Notes: generated from the letters alone by a model not told the origin. 64,000 nt of DNA from Kaistella soli (GCF_019038595.1 NZ_JAHOPF010000004.1:129747-193746); one strand, 5' to 3'. Shown: positions 53,411-64,000, counted from the first letter of the stretch. Program-made: numbers and translations.

Positions 53411-54697
53411 TTATCTTGCATTCAAATCAATATAATCGCGTTTTTGCGAGCCTTGATAAACCTGTCTCGGTCTTCCGATAGGGTCGTTGTGCAGACGCAT
53501 TTCTTTCCATTGCGAGATCCATCCCGGCAGTCTTCCTAATGCGAACATTACGGTGAACATTTCGGTTGGAATTCCCAATGCTCTGTAAATGATTCCTGAA
53601 TAGAAATCTACGTTTGGATACAATTTTCTGCTTACGAAATATTCATCTTCGAGTGCTACTCTTTCCAACTGCATTGCGATGTCCAGTGCTTTATCTTCAA
53701 TTCCTAACGAGTTCAGGATGTCATCCGCCGCTTTTTTAATAATGGTAGCTCTAGGATCGAAGTTTTTGTAAACTCGGTGTCCAAAGCCCATCAAACGGAA
53801 GTTATCGTCTTTATTTTTCGCTTTCTCAACATATTTGGCAACGTCGCCGCCGTCTTTTTCGATCATTTCCAGCATCTCGATTACAGCCTGATTTGCGCCA
53901 CCGTGAAGCGGACCCCAAAGTGCAGAAATACCCGCGGAAACTGAAGCAAAAAGACCTGTATGAGCGGAACCAACCATTCTTACGGTAGATGTAGAACAGT
54001 TTTGTTCGTGATCTGCGTGAAGGATTAATAATTTATCCAATGCTCCAACTACGACAGGATCCAATTCGAATTCTTCGTTTGGTCTGCGGAAACACATTTT
54101 GTAGAAATTCTCAACATAATTAAGACTGTTATCTCCGTGATTGATTGGTAAACCTAATTTTTTTCTGTAAGTCCAGGCACAAAGGTGTGAGAATTTAGCG
54201 ATCAGCATTTCTGCTGCGTGATCTAAGTCTTCTTTAGAAGTTACATCAACTGCTTTTGGATTAAAAGCGGTAAGCGCTGAAGTAAGGGAAGACAAAACTC
54301 CCATTGGGTGCGCGGAACGCGGGAAAACATCGATAAGACGTTTCATTTCATCCGCAACGAAATTATATTTTTTGATTCCCTTTTCGAAACCCTGAAACTG
54401 GTCGTTTGTAGGTAATTCGCCGTGAAGCAAAAGATACATTACTTCGGTGAAGTTGGATTTTTCGGCAATCTGTTCGATTGGATAACCTCTGTAATACAGC
54501 TCGCCATTATCACCATCAAGATAGGTAATATCGCTTAATGTTGCTCCTGTGTTTTTGTATCCTAAATCTAATGTAATTAAACCAGTCTGGTCTCTAAGCT
54601 TTGAAATATCGATTCCTCTATCCCCGATAGTGCTATCTATAATGGGATATTCGAAAGATTTCCCGTCATAGTTCAATACAACTTTGTTATCTGACAT
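53411..54697 (-). CDS. gltA: Citrate synthase
   Basis: Condenses acetyl-CoA and oxaloacetate, entering the TCA cycle. 428 residues of the type II (hexameric, NADH-sensitive-like) form, with an N-terminal beta domain (VVLNYDGKSFEYPIIDST). Active-site motifs: GPLHGGANQAVIEML (His), GFGHRVYKNFDPRA (His) and DFYSGIIYRALGIP (Asp). It lies 77 bp downstream of eno on the same strand; the spacer holds an imperfect hairpin (54738-54758) without a T run, so read-through from eno is likely. Confidence 0.95.
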   Translation of the reverse strand: MSDNKVVLNYDGKSFEYPIIDSTIGDRGIDISKLRDQTGLITLDLGYKNTGATLSDITYLDGDNGELYYRGYPIEQIAEKSNFTEVMYLLLHGELPTNDQFQGFEKGIKKYNFVADEMKRLIDVFPRSAHPMGVLSSLTSALTAFNPKAVDVTSKEDLDHAAEMLIAKFSHLCAWTYRKKLGLPINHGDNSLNYVENFYKMCFRRPNEEFELDPVVVGALDKLLILHADHEQNCSTSTVRMVGSAHTGLFASVSAGISALWGPLHGGANQAVIEMLEMIEKDGGDVAKYVEKAKNKDDNFRLMGFGHRVYKNFDPRATIIKKAADDILNSLGIEDKALDIAMQLERVALEDEYFVSRKLYPNVDFYSGIIYRALGIPTEMFTVMFALGRLPGWISQWKEMRLHNDPIGRPRQVYQGSQKRDYIDLNAR

Positions 54698-54774
54698 TGT
54701 TTTTAATTTTTTACTAATTTATGAATATTGATAGAGAACGGCAAATGATTTTAGCCGTCCTCCATTTATTTTAT

Positions 54775-56073
<1,299 letters not shown>

Positions 56074-56102
56074 TTAATTTTTTAACTTTTAATTTTGAAT
56101 TA

Positions 56103-56110
56103 CAAATTTA
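56103..56110 (-). promoter_or_regulatory. Putative -7 box of the eno transcript
   Basis: On the minus strand TAAATTTG matches TAnnTTTG, about 33 bp upstream of the eno start. Confidence 0.5.
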
Positions 56111-56214
56111 ATGAAAATAGAACTATTTTTTGGGTTTCAGCACATGATTTTATTAATGTTTGCGTTAAATTTTAGTTAATTACGGCGGATATTTTAAGTT
56201 AAGAAAACTAATCG

Positions 56215-56222
56215 TAAATTTG
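56215..56222 (+). promoter_or_regulatory. Putative -7 box of the lipoprotein gene at 56244
   Basis: TAAATTTG matches TAnnTTTG, 21 bp before the ATG. Confidence 0.5.
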
Positions 56223-56243
56223 ATTGTAATAAAACAATCAGTT

Positions 56244-56675
56244 ATGAAAAAAATAATTTATTTAGGCGCAATAGTGGCACTTTCAGCAAACTTCAGCTGC
56301 AAGAAATCCACAGAAGGAAACAAAAGTGTTATCGTCACCGAAAGTCAGGAGAAAGAATTAAATACGGAAAACGGGAAAACCGACAGTTCATATTCGAGTT
56401 CTACAGTAATCAAAGACGAAAAAGGCATTAATGAGGAACATACGGACCGCTACGTAGCAGAAGACGGATCTTCAGCGCTGGTGACTTTTAAAAACACCGG
56501 TAAAGAAAACACCATCAGCATCCGAAGCAATAATAAAACGATTTCAGCACCACGAAAGGCAGAAAAGGGAGAAGGAGTTTACGGTAATTATGATTTTCAG
56601 ATCGTGTCGAAAAATGACAGCATAACGATTAGCCAGGGAAACAATATTATTAGGCTTAAAAAGGCGAGAAAATAG
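56244..56675 (+). CDS. Small putative lipoprotein, unknown function
   Basis: 143 residues from the ATG at 56244 (a TTG eight codons earlier is open but not needed). A lipoprotein signal ends at SANFSC, with Lys-Lys after Cys. The mature part is hydrophilic, Lys/Glu/Ser/Thr/Asn-rich, with NGKTDSSYSSSTVIKDEKG and a C-terminal VYGNYDFQIVSKNDSITISQG. I recognise no family. It is divergent from eno and convergent with rplQ. Confidence 0.7.
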   Translation: MKKIIYLGAIVALSANFSCKKSTEGNKSVIVTESQEKELNTENGKTDSSYSSSTVIKDEKGINEEHTDRYVAEDGSSALVTFKNTGKENTISIRSNNKTISAPRKAEKGEGVYGNYDFQIVSKNDSITISQGNNIIRLKKARK

Positions 56676-56709
56676 GTTTACTGCAGATTAAATAATTGAA
56701 ACAGGAAAA

Positions 56710-56746
56710 TAAAAAAGCCGTTCAAAAAAATTGAACGGCTTTTTAT
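56710..56746. terminator. Bidirectional terminator at the end of the ribosomal operon
   Basis: Perfect 14-bp stem AAAAAGCCGTTCAA / TTGAACGGCTTTTT with a 5-nt A loop. On the minus strand it ends the spc/alpha operon after rplQ; on the plus strand it ends the lipoprotein gene. Confidence 0.92.
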
Positions 56747-56766
56747 GTATAAAAAACTTTGGAGTA

Positions 56767-57300
56767 TTACTCAGCAGTTTTTTCTTCTGTAGAATCAGCA
56801 GCTTCTGCTGTAGGCTCTTCAGTTTTAGCTTCAGCTTTTGGAGCTTCCTTTACTTCAGCAGCAACTGCCTCAGCTTTAGGAGCAGCAGCTCTTCTGCTTC
56901 TTCTTGTTACTTTTTTCTCTTCAGCATTCGGGTTGTAAAGTTCATTGAAATCTACAAGTTCGATCATTGCAGTATCTGCAGCATCGCCCGGTCTGAATCC
57001 AGTTTTGATGATTCTTGTGTAACCACCGTTTCTTTCTGCAATTTTAGGAGCAACTGTTCTGAATAATTCAGTAACTGCTTCTTTGCTTTGCAGGTAAGAG
57101 AAAACTGTTCTTCTGTTGTGAGTTGTATCTTCTTTCGCTTTTGTTAAGATAGGTTCAACATATACTCTTAAAGCTTTCGCTTTAGCAACAGTAGTGTTGA
57201 TTCTTTTATGCTCAATAAGAGAACAAGCCATATTAGAAAGTAAGGCACTTCTGTGTGAAGCGGTTCTTCCTAAGTGATTGAATTTTTTACCGTGTCTCAT
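56767..57300 (-). CDS. rplQ: 50S ribosomal protein L17
   Basis: 177 residues. The first 120 are the L17 core ([24 protein letters not shown] begins it; [32 protein letters not shown]). The last 50 residues are a low-complexity Ala/Glu/Lys extension ([20 protein letters not shown] and on), as in many Bacteroidota L17 proteins. Last gene of the operon, 6 bp after rpoA. Confidence 0.95.
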   Translation of the reverse strand: MRHGKKFNHLGRTASHRSALLSNMACSLIEHKRINTTVAKAKALRVYVEPILTKAKEDTTHNRRTVFSYLQSKEAVTELFRTVAPKIAERNGGYTRIIKTGFRPGDAADTAMIELVDFNELYNPNAEEKKVTRRSRRAAAPKAEAVAAEVKEAPKAEAKTEEPTAEAADSTEEKTAE

Positions 57301-57306
57301 TGTTTG

Positions 57307-58302
57307 TTATTTATCAGCGTCTAATTTATATTTAGCAACGTCGAAACCGAAGTTAAGACCTTTTGCATGCACTAATTCTTCTAATTCTGTTAAAGATTTT
57401 TTACCGAAATTTCTGAATTTCATCAAATCAGACTTTGTATAAGAAACCAGTTCTCCTAAAGTTTCCACTTCAGCAGCTTTCAAGCAGTTTAGCGCTCTTA
57501 CAGAAAGATCCATATCTGTTAATTTAGATTTAAGGAGCTGTCTTGTATGTAAAGTTTCTTCGTCGTATTGGATGGATGCTTTTACGGCTTCAGTTTCCAG
57601 GGTAATTCTCTCATCGGAGAACAGCATGAAGTGATAGATTAATATCTTAGAAGCTTCAGTTAAAGCATTTTGAGGGCTGATGGAACCATCAGTTTCAATA
57701 TCCAAAACAAGTTTTTCGTAGTCTGTTTTTTGCTCTACACGATAGTTTTCAACACTGTACTGCACTTTCTTGATCGGCGTAAAGATAGAGTCAATCGCAA
57801 TGGTACCGATAGGAGCATTGTTGGATTTGTTTTGATCCGAAGGAACATAACCTCTTCCTTTTTCGATGTTGAATGTGATTTCAAATTTAACATCTTTATT
57901 AAGATTGCAGATCACCAATTCCGGATTCAAAACATCAAATCCCTGAATTGCTTTTCCTAAATCTCCTGCCGTCACAGTATTCTGTCCGGAAACTTTAGCA
58001 GTAACCACTTCTGCCGCAGCAGTTTCGGATTTAGCTTTAAGTCTTAACTGTTTGAGGTTCAGAACAATTTCTGTTACGTCTTCAATTACACCGGGAATCG
58101 TTGAAAATTCGTGCTCTACGCCTTCTATTTTGATAGAGGAAATAGCATATCCTTCAAGAGAAGAAAGCAATACTCTTCTCAAAGCATTACCGATGGTAAG
58201 TCCGAAACCTGGCTCTAATGGTCTGAATTCAAATTGACCTTTGAAATCATCAGAGTTAATAAGGATTACTTTATCGGGTTTAATAAATGTTAAAATTGCC
58301 AT
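57307..58302 (-). CDS. rpoA: DNA-directed RNA polymerase subunit alpha
   Basis: 331 residues. Assembly platform of RNA polymerase. N-terminal domain with [30 protein letters not shown] (shown here as landmarks [15 protein letters not shown]), and a C-terminal domain after the linker with [21 protein letters not shown] and [18 protein letters not shown], which contacts DNA and activators. Confidence 0.97.
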   Translation of the reverse strand: MAILTFIKPDKVILINSDDFKGQFEFRPLEPGFGLTIGNALRRVLLSSLEGYAISSIKIEGVEHEFSTIPGVIEDVTEIVLNLKQLRLKAKSETAAAEVVTAKVSGQNTVTAGDLGKAIQGFDVLNPELVICNLNKDVKFEITFNIEKGRGYVPSDQNKSNNAPIGTIAIDSIFTPIKKVQYSVENYRVEQKTDYEKLVLDIETDGSISPQNALTEASKILIYHFMLFSDERITLETEAVKASIQYDEETLHTRQLLKSKLTDMDLSVRALNCLKAAEVETLGELVSYTKSDLMKFRNFGKKSLTELEELVHAKGLNFGFDVAKYKLDADK

Positions 58303-58335
58303 ATAATTTGGGGTTGAGCAAAAATTTGAAAAAAA

Positions 58336-58944
58336 TTATTTAGAGTAAAGTTCGACGATCAACTGTTCTTTGATATCTTCCGGGATTTGGATTCTCTCCG
58401 GAGCTGATACGAAAGTACCTTGTTTTGTTTCGTCGTTGAACTGTAACCACTCATAGTTTGCTTTAGAAGCCAATGAATCAGCGATTACCTCAAGAGATTT
58501 AGATTTTTCTCTTACTGCAACAACGTCTCCGGCTTTAAGCAAATAAGAAGGAATGTTTACTAATTCTCCATTTACTGTGATGTGTCTGTGAGAAACCAGC
58601 TGTCTTGCTCCTGCTCTTGTTTTACCAAAACCAAGCCTGTAAACAACATTGTCTAATCTAGATTCACATAACTGTAAAAGAACTTCACCAGTAACGCCTT
58701 TTGCTCTTTGCGCTTTTTCGTATAGGTTAGCAAATTGTCTTTCTAAAATACCGTAAGTATATTTAGCTTTCTGCTTTTCCATTAACTGAACAGCATACTC
58801 AGATTTCTTTGATCCTCTTCTTTTATTCACACCGTGTTGTCCCGGCGGTTGGTTTTTTCTTTTCTCGAAGTTTTTATCATCTCCGTAGATTGCAACACCA
58901 AATTTTCTTGCAATCTTAGTTTTAGGTCCAATATATCTTGCCAT
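58336..58944 (-). CDS. rpsD: 30S ribosomal protein S4
   Basis: 202 residues, early assembly protein of the 30S subunit. N-terminus [15 protein letters not shown], an [19 protein letters not shown] region, and the S4 RNA-binding domain ([26 protein letters not shown]). The gene precedes rpoA by 33 bp. Confidence 0.97.
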   Translation of the reverse strand: MARYIGPKTKIARKFGVAIYGDDKNFEKRKNQPPGQHGVNKRRGSKKSEYAVQLMEKQKAKYTYGILERQFANLYEKAQRAKGVTGEVLLQLCESRLDNVVYRLGFGKTRAGARQLVSHRHITVNGELVNIPSYLLKAGDVVAVREKSKSLEVIADSLASKANYEWLQFNDETKQGTFVSAPERIQIPEDIKEQLIVELYSK

Positions 58945-58953
58945 AATTCTTTA

Positions 58954-58989
58954 GATTTAAAGATTCAGGATTCAAGATTCAAGATTTCA
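58954..58989. repeat. Heptanucleotide tract in the rpsK-rpsD spacer
   Basis: GATTTAA, (one extra A), GATTCAG, GATTCAA, GATTCAA, GATTTCA. The units match the plus-strand tract of the rpsI-rpsB spacer (GATTCAA, GATTCAG). Confidence 0.65.
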
Positions 58990-59023
58990 CAATTTTGAAT
59001 TTCAAATTCTGAAAGTTCAATTG

Positions 59024-59413
59024 TTATACTCTTCTTCTTTTTGGTGGTCTACATCCGTTGTGTGGCATTGGAGTCACGTCAACGATTTCACTAACTTCAA
59101 TACCTGAATTGTGAATAGTTCTGATTGCAGATTCTCTACCTGCACCAGGACCTTTCACAAACACCTTTACTCTTCTAAGCCCAGCTTCGTGCGCTACTGT
59201 AGAGCAATTTTCTGCAGCCATCTGAGCTGCGAAAGGAGTATTCTTTTTAGAACCTCTGAATCCCATTTTTCCGGCAGATGCCCAAGAGATTACTTCTCCG
59301 TTTTTATTCGTCAAAGAAATGATGATATTGTTGAATGATGCCTGGATGTGAGCTTCCCCAATCGCTTCAACTTTTACTTTTCTTTTTTTAACTACTTTAG
59401 TCTGTTTTGCCAT
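59024..59413 (-). CDS. rpsK: 30S ribosomal protein S11
   Basis: 129 residues. [52 protein letters not shown] and [18 protein letters not shown] mark the family. It lies between rpsM and rpsD in the alpha cluster. Confidence 0.97.
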   Translation of the reverse strand: MAKQTKVVKKRKVKVEAIGEAHIQASFNNIIISLTNKNGEVISWASAGKMGFRGSKKNTPFAAQMAAENCSTVAHEAGLRRVKVFVKGPGAGRESAIRTIHNSGIEVSEIVDVTPMPHNGCRPPKRRRV

Positions 59414-59425
59414 AATTCTTACCGA

Positions 59426-59803
59426 TTATTTACTTGCTTTTTTCTTGTTAGCAACAGTTTTTCTCTTTCCTTTTCGGGTTCTAGAATTGTTTTTTGTTCT
59501 CTGGCCTCTTAAAGGTAATCCTAGTCTGTGACGTATTCCTCGTTGGCAACCAATGTCCATCAATCGTTTGATGTTCAGTTGTGTTTCAGAACGCAATTCA
59601 CCTTCTACTTTGATGTTTTCAGTGATGTAGTTTCTGATCAATGCCAATTCATCGTCATTCCATTCGTTGACTTTCTTGTCTTCGCTGATGCCGGCTGCTT
59701 TCAGGATTTCGGATGAAGTGCTTCTTCCGATTCCGTAGATGTAAGTTAAGCCGATAACGCCTCTTTTGTTTTTTGGTAAATCAATACCGGAAATTCTCGC
59801 CAT
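59426..59803 (-). CDS. rpsM: 30S ribosomal protein S13
   Basis: 125 residues. [31 protein letters not shown], and the C-terminal [18 protein letters not shown] that reaches the P site are intact. Confidence 0.97.
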   Translation of the reverse strand: MARISGIDLPKNKRGVIGLTYIYGIGRSTSSEILKAAGISEDKKVNEWNDDELALIRNYITENIKVEGELRSETQLNIKRLMDIGCQRGIRHRLGLPLRGQRTKNNSRTRKGKRKTVANKKKASK

Positions 59804-59812
59804 AATTTAATT

Positions 59813-59929
59813 TTAGCCTTGTCTTTGTTTAAATTTTGGGTTTTTCTTGTTGATTACAAACAGAACGCCTTTTCTGCGAACGATTTTGCAATCAGCACTT
59901 CTTTTTTTGATAGATGCTCTAACTTTCAT
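59813..59929 (-). CDS. rpmJ: 50S ribosomal protein L36
   Basis: A 38-residue gene on the minus strand between infA and rps[21 protein letters not shown], then [18 protein letters not shown] and TAA. Length and sequence match L36. Of the zinc-type ligands only Cys14 remains (SADCKIV); the usual later Cys positions are Val/Asn, so it is the zinc-free form common in this phylum. Confidence 0.95.
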   Translation of the reverse strand: MKVRASIKKRSADCKIVRRKGVLFVINKKNPKFKQRQG

Positions 59930-60068
59930 TTGTTTTGGTTTAATTTTCCAACGGTTAGATGAACTCCAAGTGATTCCACCCCCTTTTGTTTAAATATTTA
60001 AATGACTAATAAAACCGTTATGATTTTATTCGTTTTCTTATTATAATAATTTCCAGATCTCTCTGTAA

Positions 60069-60284
60069 TTAGTATCTAAATGTGATTCTTCCTTTCGATA
60101 AATCGTAAGGAGAAAGTTCTAATTTTACCTTATCACCAGGTAAAAGTTTAATGTAGTGCATTCGCATTTTACCTGAGATATGAGCAATTAATACATGCCC
60201 ATTCTCAAGTTCAACGCGGAACTGCGCATTCGAAAGAGCTTCCGTAATGACGCCGTCTTGTTCTATATGTTTCTGTTTAGCCAT
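60069..60284 (-). CDS. infA: Translation initiation factor IF-1
   Basis: 71 residues, S1-type OB fold; blocks the ribosomal A site during initiation. [40 protein letters not shown] and the terminal ITFRY are characteristic. It starts 8 bp after the secY stop. The 139 bp to rpmJ (59930-60068) holds no gene. Confidence 0.96.
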   Translation of the reverse strand: MAKQKHIEQDGVITEALSNAQFRVELENGHVLIAHISGKMRMHYIKLLPGDKVKLELSPYDLSKGRITFRY

Positions 60285-60292
60285 TTATCTGA

Positions 60293-61672
60293 TTACAGGT
60301 TTGATGTTCTGGATAATTTCGATTGCATCAGGCCATCATAATGGTGGTTCAGCAAATACGTGTTGATTTGTTGAACAGTGTCCAGGATTACTCCCACCAT
60401 AATTAACAGCGATGTACCCCCAAAAAAGAGGGCGAATCTATCCGTCTGAACAAACGCTCCGTGCACTATTGCCGGAAGGATTGCAAAGATAGCTAAAAAC
60501 ATTGATCCAGGCAAGGTAATTTTTGACAAAATATCATCGATATAATCTGCGGTCTCTTTACCGGGTCTTACTTTAGGAATCAATCCGCCATTTCTCTTTA
60601 AATCGTCTGCCATCTGATTCACCGGAATGGTGATCGCTGTATAGAAGAAAGAGAAAATAATAATTAACAATGCAAACAGTACATTGTACTGCCAGCTGAA
60701 TACATTTTTGAATCCGGCAAGGAAGGTATTGGTCTCATCAACTTTCGTTAAAAGTCCCGGAACAAACATTAAAGCCTGGGCAAAAATGATCGGCATTACT
60801 CCCGAAGCATTCACTTTAAGTGGAATCCACTGTCTTGCACCCTGCATTAAATTTCTGTTTGCACCGCCTCTTGCCTGTGCTCTGCTTACATACTGAATAG
60901 GAATTTTTCTTACCGCAACCGATAGTACAATTGCCAAAAGAACTACGAGCATCCAGAATAACACTTCAATTAAAATCATGATCGTTCCTAAACCGCCTTT
61001 ACCGGTTTGTGTAGCGATTTCCTGGATGAATGATCCCGGAAGATCTGCCAAGATCCCCACCATAATCAAGATTGAAATACCGTTTCCGATACCTTTATCC
61101 GTAATTTTCTCTCCTAACCACATTGCAAATACCGAACCTGCTACTAAAATTACGATGCTCGGAAGCCAGAACATAATGGAGTCCGGATGTACATAATATG
61201 CCGAAGCAAACTGCGCATGCGGCAGGAACATCTGTGTAATTGAAGTAAGGTAAGAAGGTGCCTGCACCAAACAAACTGCGATCGTTAACCATCTTGTAAT
61301 CTGGTTCAAAGTATTTCTGCCGCTTTCACCATCTTTCTGAAGTTTCTGAAGATAAGGAATAGCCATACCCATCAGCTGAACGATGATGGATGCAGAAATA
61401 TAAGGCATGATACCGAGAGCCATAATAGAAGCTCTACTGAATGCACCTCCCGTAAACGAAGAAAGCAACCCAAGAAGACCTGCTCCCTGCTTGTTGCCAC
61501 CTTGGTTCTGGTAATGTTCCAAAAGATTCCCTACCTCGGCCATGTTGATGGCAGGTAGGGAAATATAAGATGCGAATCTATACACGAGGACCAATCCAAG
61601 GGTAAAAAGTATTTTCTCCCTAAGTTCTTTAAGACTCCAAATGTTTTTTAGTGTTTGTATAAATTCTTTCAT
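60293..61672 (-). CDS. secY: Preprotein translocase subunit SecY
   Basis: 459 residues with about ten transmembrane helices; forms the Sec channel. Landmarks: KILFTLGLVLVYRFASYI, the plug region FTGGAFSRASIMALGIMPYISASII, the cytoplasmic loop RAQARGGANRNLMQGARQW, and the C-terminal segment SMFLAIFAILPAI. It sits between rplO and infA in the usual spc order. Confidence 0.97.
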   Translation of the reverse strand: MKEFIQTLKNIWSLKELREKILFTLGLVLVYRFASYISLPAINMAEVGNLLEHYQNQGGNKQGAGLLGLLSSFTGGAFSRASIMALGIMPYISASIIVQLMGMAIPYLQKLQKDGESGRNTLNQITRWLTIAVCLVQAPSYLTSITQMFLPHAQFASAYYVHPDSIMFWLPSIVILVAGSVFAMWLGEKITDKGIGNGISILIMVGILADLPGSFIQEIATQTGKGGLGTIMILIEVLFWMLVVLLAIVLSVAVRKIPIQYVSRAQARGGANRNLMQGARQWIPLKVNASGVMPIIFAQALMFVPGLLTKVDETNTFLAGFKNVFSWQYNVLFALLIIIFSFFYTAITIPVNQMADDLKRNGGLIPKVRPGKETADYIDDILSKITLPGSMFLAIFAILPAIVHGAFVQTDRFALFFGGTSLLIMVGVILDTVQQINTYLLNHHYDGLMQSKLSRTSNL

Positions 61673-61681
61673 TCCTAATAA

Positions 61682-62128
61682 TTATAGAGTAATTGCTTTA
61701 CCTCCTGCCTTCGAAATAGCTTCTTCTGCAGATTTCGTGAATTTGTGTGCAGAGATTGAAACTCCTGATTTCAATTCTCCTCTACCCATAATTTTCACGA
61801 TCTCGCTTTTTTTAGCTAATCCGTTTTCCACTAAGATGTCTTTAGTGATTTCGGTGATGTTTTTCGCATCAGCCAAAAGTTGGATGGTATCAAGATTGAT
61901 TGCTCTGTACTCTTTTCTGTTTACGTTGTTGAAACCGAATTTAGGAAGTCTTCTTTGCAAAGGCATCTGTCCACCTTCAAAACCGATCTTCTGAGAGTAT
62001 CCGGCTCTGGCTTTCTGACCTTTGTGACCTTTTGCTGAAGTACCACCTTTTCCGCTTCCCTGTCCTCTACCAAGTCTTTTTGAATTGTGAGTTGCACCCG
62101 ATGCAGGTCTTATATTATTTAAATTCAT
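61682..62128 (-). CDS. rplO: 50S ribosomal protein L15
   Basis: 148 residues; LGRGQGSGKGGTSAKGHKGQKAR near the start, FEGGQMPLQRRLPKFGF, and a C-terminal KFTKSAEEAISKAGG mark L15. Confidence 0.97.
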   Translation of the reverse strand: MNLNNIRPASGATHNSKRLGRGQGSGKGGTSAKGHKGQKARAGYSQKIGFEGGQMPLQRRLPKFGFNNVNRKEYRAINLDTIQLLADAKNITEITKDILVENGLAKKSEIVKIMGRGELKSGVSISAHKFTKSAEEAISKAGGKAITL

Positions 62129-62143
62129 TATTTTAAAATTAAA

Positions 62144-62182
62144 GGTTAAGGTTAAGGCAGAGGTTGAGCTTTAACTCAACCT
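62144..62182. repeat. Hexanucleotide tract and hairpin in the rpmD-rplO spacer
   Basis: GGTTAA, GGTTAA, GGCAGA, GGTTGA (62144-62167) run in phase; AGGTTGAG (62161-62168) pairs with CTCAACCT (62175-62182) over a 6-nt loop. The spacer is 71 bp and has no T run, so it should not terminate transcription. Confidence 0.5.
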
Positions 62183-62199
62183 AATCCTTTTCCTAAAAA

Positions 62200-62376
62200 T
62201 TATTTTTGAACTTCTACTAAATGACTTACCGCAGCTACCATACCTAAGATAGATGGTGTAGCTTCGTGTTCAACAACTTGGTGAAGTTTTTTCAATCCTA
62301 ATGCTTCAAGCGTTCTTTTTTGGGTTTTAGTTCTACCAATAGCGCTTTTTACTTGTTTTACTGAGATTTTTGCCAT
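62200..62376 (-). CDS. rpmD: 50S ribosomal protein L30
   Basis: A 58-residue gene: MAKISVKQVKSAIGRTKTQK, RTLEALGLKKLHQVVEHEAT, PSILGMVAAVSHLVEVQK, then TAA. The sequence fits L30. It lies 9 bp after the rpsE stop, in the usual rpsE-rpmD-rplO order. Confidence 0.95.
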   Translation of the reverse strand: MAKISVKQVKSAIGRTKTQKRTLEALGLKKLHQVVEHEATPSILGMVAAVSHLVEVQK

Positions 62377-62385
62377 TGTTTTATA

Positions 62386-62907
62386 TTAACCGTTAAACAC
62401 TTTACTTAATGAAACACCTCTTAATTTTGCGATGTCTTCAGGTCTTCTGATATCCAACAATGCTTTGAAAGTAGCTTTCACTACATTGTGCGGGTTAGAA
62501 GAACCTTTAGATTTTGACAAAATATCGTGTACCCCTGCAGACTCCAATACCGCTCTTACCGCACCACCGGCGATTAGCCCGGTACCGTGGGAAGCTGGTC
62601 TAAGATAGATATCAGCACCACCGTATCTTGCAGAAGACTGGTGAGGGATGGTATGATTGATAACAGGAACTTTTACTAAATTTTTCTTTGCATCTTCTAC
62701 TGCTTTTGCAATAGCTGAAGCAACTTCTTTAGATTTACCTAAACCGAAACCTACAGTTCCAGCTTCGTCTCCTACAACAACGATTGCAGAAAATCCGAAA
62801 GCACGTCCCCCTTTGGTTACTTTGGTAACTCTGTTTACTGAAACGAGACGATCTTTAAGTTCTAATCCTCCCGGTTTTACTTTTTCTATATTATCTAGTC
62901 CTAACAT
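62386..62907 (-). CDS. rpsE: 30S ribosomal protein S5
   Basis: 173 residues; [42 protein letters not shown] and [20 protein letters not shown] are the S5 signature regions involved in decoding fidelity. Confidence 0.97.
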   Translation of the reverse strand: MLGLDNIEKVKPGGLELKDRLVSVNRVTKVTKGGRAFGFSAIVVVGDEAGTVGFGLGKSKEVASAIAKAVEDAKKNLVKVPVINHTIPHQSSARYGGADIYLRPASHGTGLIAGGAVRAVLESAGVHDILSKSKGSSNPHNVVKATFKALLDIRRPEDIAKLRGVSLSKVFNG

Positions 62908-62926
62908 ATTTTCCGAAATTTAATGA

Positions 62927-63274
62927 TTAGAATTTTAGTCCGCCTTCTCTCGCACCGTCAGCAAGAGCTTTCACTCTTCCGTGGTATACGAAACCGTTTC
63001 TGTCGAACACTATATTTTCAATACCTGCAGCTTTAGCTTTTTCAGCGATTGCTTTACCAACTTCAGCAGAGATTTCAACTTTATTGCCTTTTGCGTTCAG
63101 ACTTCTTGAGGAAGCAGATGCTAAAGTTTTACCGTCTTTATCGTCGATTAATTGCGCGTAAATTTCTTTATTACTTTTGTAAACAGATAATCTTGGCAAT
63201 TCTGAAGAACCTGAGATTTTTCCTCTCACTCTTCTTTTAATTCTATTTCTTTTTTCTAATTTGCTTAGTGCCAT
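62927..63274 (-). CDS. rplR: 50S ribosomal protein L18
   Basis: 115 residues; binds 5S r[24 protein letters not shown]-type N-terminus, [21 protein letters not shown] and GAREGGLKF at the end. Confidence 0.97.
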   Translation of the reverse strand: MALSKLEKRNRIKRRVRGKISGSSELPRLSVYKSNKEIYAQLIDDKDGKTLASASSRSLNAKGNKVEISAEVGKAIAEKAKAAGIENIVFDRNGFVYHGRVKALADGAREGGLKF

Positions 63275-63291
63275 TTTCTTAAGTTTTAAAA

Positions 63292-63837
63292 TTAAGCAGA
63301 TTTACCAGCTTTACGTCTAACAATTTCTCCAACGAATCTAACTCCTTTTCCTTTGTACGGTTCAGGTTTTCTGAAAGATCTGATCTTAGCAGCTACCATC
63401 CCAAGAAGTTGTTTGTCGTATGAAGACAAAGTAATAATAGGGTTTTTACCTTTTTCAGATAAAGTATCTAAAGTAATTTCTTTTGGAAGATCCATCACGA
63501 TACCGTGGGAGAATCCTAAAGCCATATCCAGTCTGTTACCTTGGTGTGAAGCTCTGTATCCTACCCCTACCAATTCCAGTTTTTTTGTAAAACCTTCGGC
63601 AGTTCCCTGGATCATGTTATTGATTAACGCTCTATAAAGACCGTGTAATGCTTTGTGTTGTTTTGATTCGGACGGTCTTTCTAAAGTAAGTATTCCGTCT
63701 TCTTGTTTTAGAGTGATTCCTTCACTGATCTGCTGTGTAAGTTCTCCTTTCGGTCCTTTCACAGTTACCAAACCGTCTTTTTCGGTTACGGTAACATTAG
63801 CGGGAATTTCTATAATTGATTTACCAATTCTTGACAT
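63292..63837 (-). CDS. rplF: 50S ribosomal protein L6
   Basis: 181 residues with two L6 domains: [35 protein letters not shown], and the C-terminal [21 protein letters not shown]. Confidence 0.97.
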   Translation of the reverse strand: MSRIGKSIIEIPANVTVTEKDGLVTVKGPKGELTQQISEGITLKQEDGILTLERPSESKQHKALHGLYRALINNMIQGTAEGFTKKLELVGVGYRASHQGNRLDMALGFSHGIVMDLPKEITLDTLSEKGKNPIITLSSYDKQLLGMVAAKIRSFRKPEPYKGKGVRFVGEIVRRKAGKSA

Positions 63838-63854
63838 TTTCCTTTGATTAAAAA

Positions 63855-64000
63855 TTAATAAACATAGCAGATTACTTCTCCACCAACTTTTTCTTGTCTG
63901 GCTTTTTTATCTGTCATTACTCCTTTTGAAGTTGAGATAATAGCCACTCCCAAACCGTTCAATACTCTTGGCAGTTCCTCAGAACCTTTGTATTGTCTCA
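63855..64000 (-). CDS. rpsH: 30S ribosomal protein S8, C-terminal part (cut by the window end)
   Basis: The minus-strand frame enters from the window edge: [20 protein letters not shown], then [27 protein letters not shown] and TAA. This is the C-terminal third of S8 (about 48 codons). It lies 17 bp upstream of rplF in the spc order. Confidence 0.93.
   Translation of the reverse strand, partial: RQYKGSEELPRVLNGLGVAIISTSKGVMTDKKARQEKVGGEVICYVY

Noticed and set aside
54738-54758. Terminator between eno and gltA
   Set aside because: The hairpin is imperfect and lacks a T run on the minus strand, so read-through is more likely.

Overview
The window is a chromosomal segment from a member of the Bacteroidota, most likely the Flavobacteriia (Chryseobacterium/Kaistella-like Weeksellaceae). 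Supporting signs are two type IX secretion (Por) C-terminal sorting domains, many lipoproteins of the Flavobacteriia type, -7 boxes of the form TAnnTTTG (two with a TTTG/TTG -33 box at 19 bp), Shine-Dalgarno-poor starts, a Bacteroidota-type three-gene sdhCAB, a GH92 mannosidase, and DUF families typical of this class. No tRNA, rRNA, CRISPR array or prophage was seen.

Layout. 1-3.0 kb: the 3' end of guaB, a small lipoprotein, and an apparent operon of two secreted tail-collar proteins plus a T9SS cargo protein. 3.2-5.7 kb: nirK (Cu nitrite reductase), a nirV-like SUMF1 lipoprotein and a SCO copper chaperone, i.e. a nitrite-to-NO module. 5.7-16.8 kb: OFA-type MFS transporter, DUF4407 protein, two secreted proteins, ruvC, an M16 protease, a beta-barrel protein, an MBL hydrolase and a class-C-like serine hydrolase. 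16.9-20.3 kb: fused acyl-CoA mutase icmF. 21.0-22.8 kb: rplM-rpsI-rpsB. 23.0-25.2 kb: two paralogues of the 597-1040 lipoprotein family flanking trmB. 26.4-29.3 kb: a T9SS metalloprotease. 29.6-32.1 kb: DUF6048, DUF6452 and rlmD. 32.2-41.5 kb: a small membrane protein, a thioredoxin-fold lipoprotein, sdhCAB, comEC, lpxB and DUF2480. 41.6-49.1 kb: DUF937, protein THX, aspS, GH92, SDR, enoyl-CoA hydratase and a SMUG2-like glycosylase. 49.1-53.4 kb is the least ordinary part: a REP-like palindrome cluster next to a RAYT-type transposase, a decayed repeat-protein pseudogene, a paaZ with a C-terminal extension, and a 21-bp tandem repeat array. 53.4-56.1 kb: gltA and eno. 56.7-64.0 kb: the spc/alpha ribosomal operon on the minus strand from rpsH (cut by the window end) to rplQ, with secY, infA and rpoA.

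Most of the window is core metabolism and translation, and I see no convincing new multi-gene system. The observations most worth a second look are non-coding or decayed: the TTCCTACGGAA palindromes beside the RAYT gene, the six-repeat pseudogene at 49850-50184 carrying a frameshift and a nonsense codon, the heptanucleotide (GAnnCnn) tracts in opposite orientations between rpsI and rpsB, the 21-bp array downstream of gltA, and a multi-hairpin intergenic region near 26.3 kb. Three paralogues of one Flavobacteriia-specific secreted family in 25 kb are the main protein-level curiosity.
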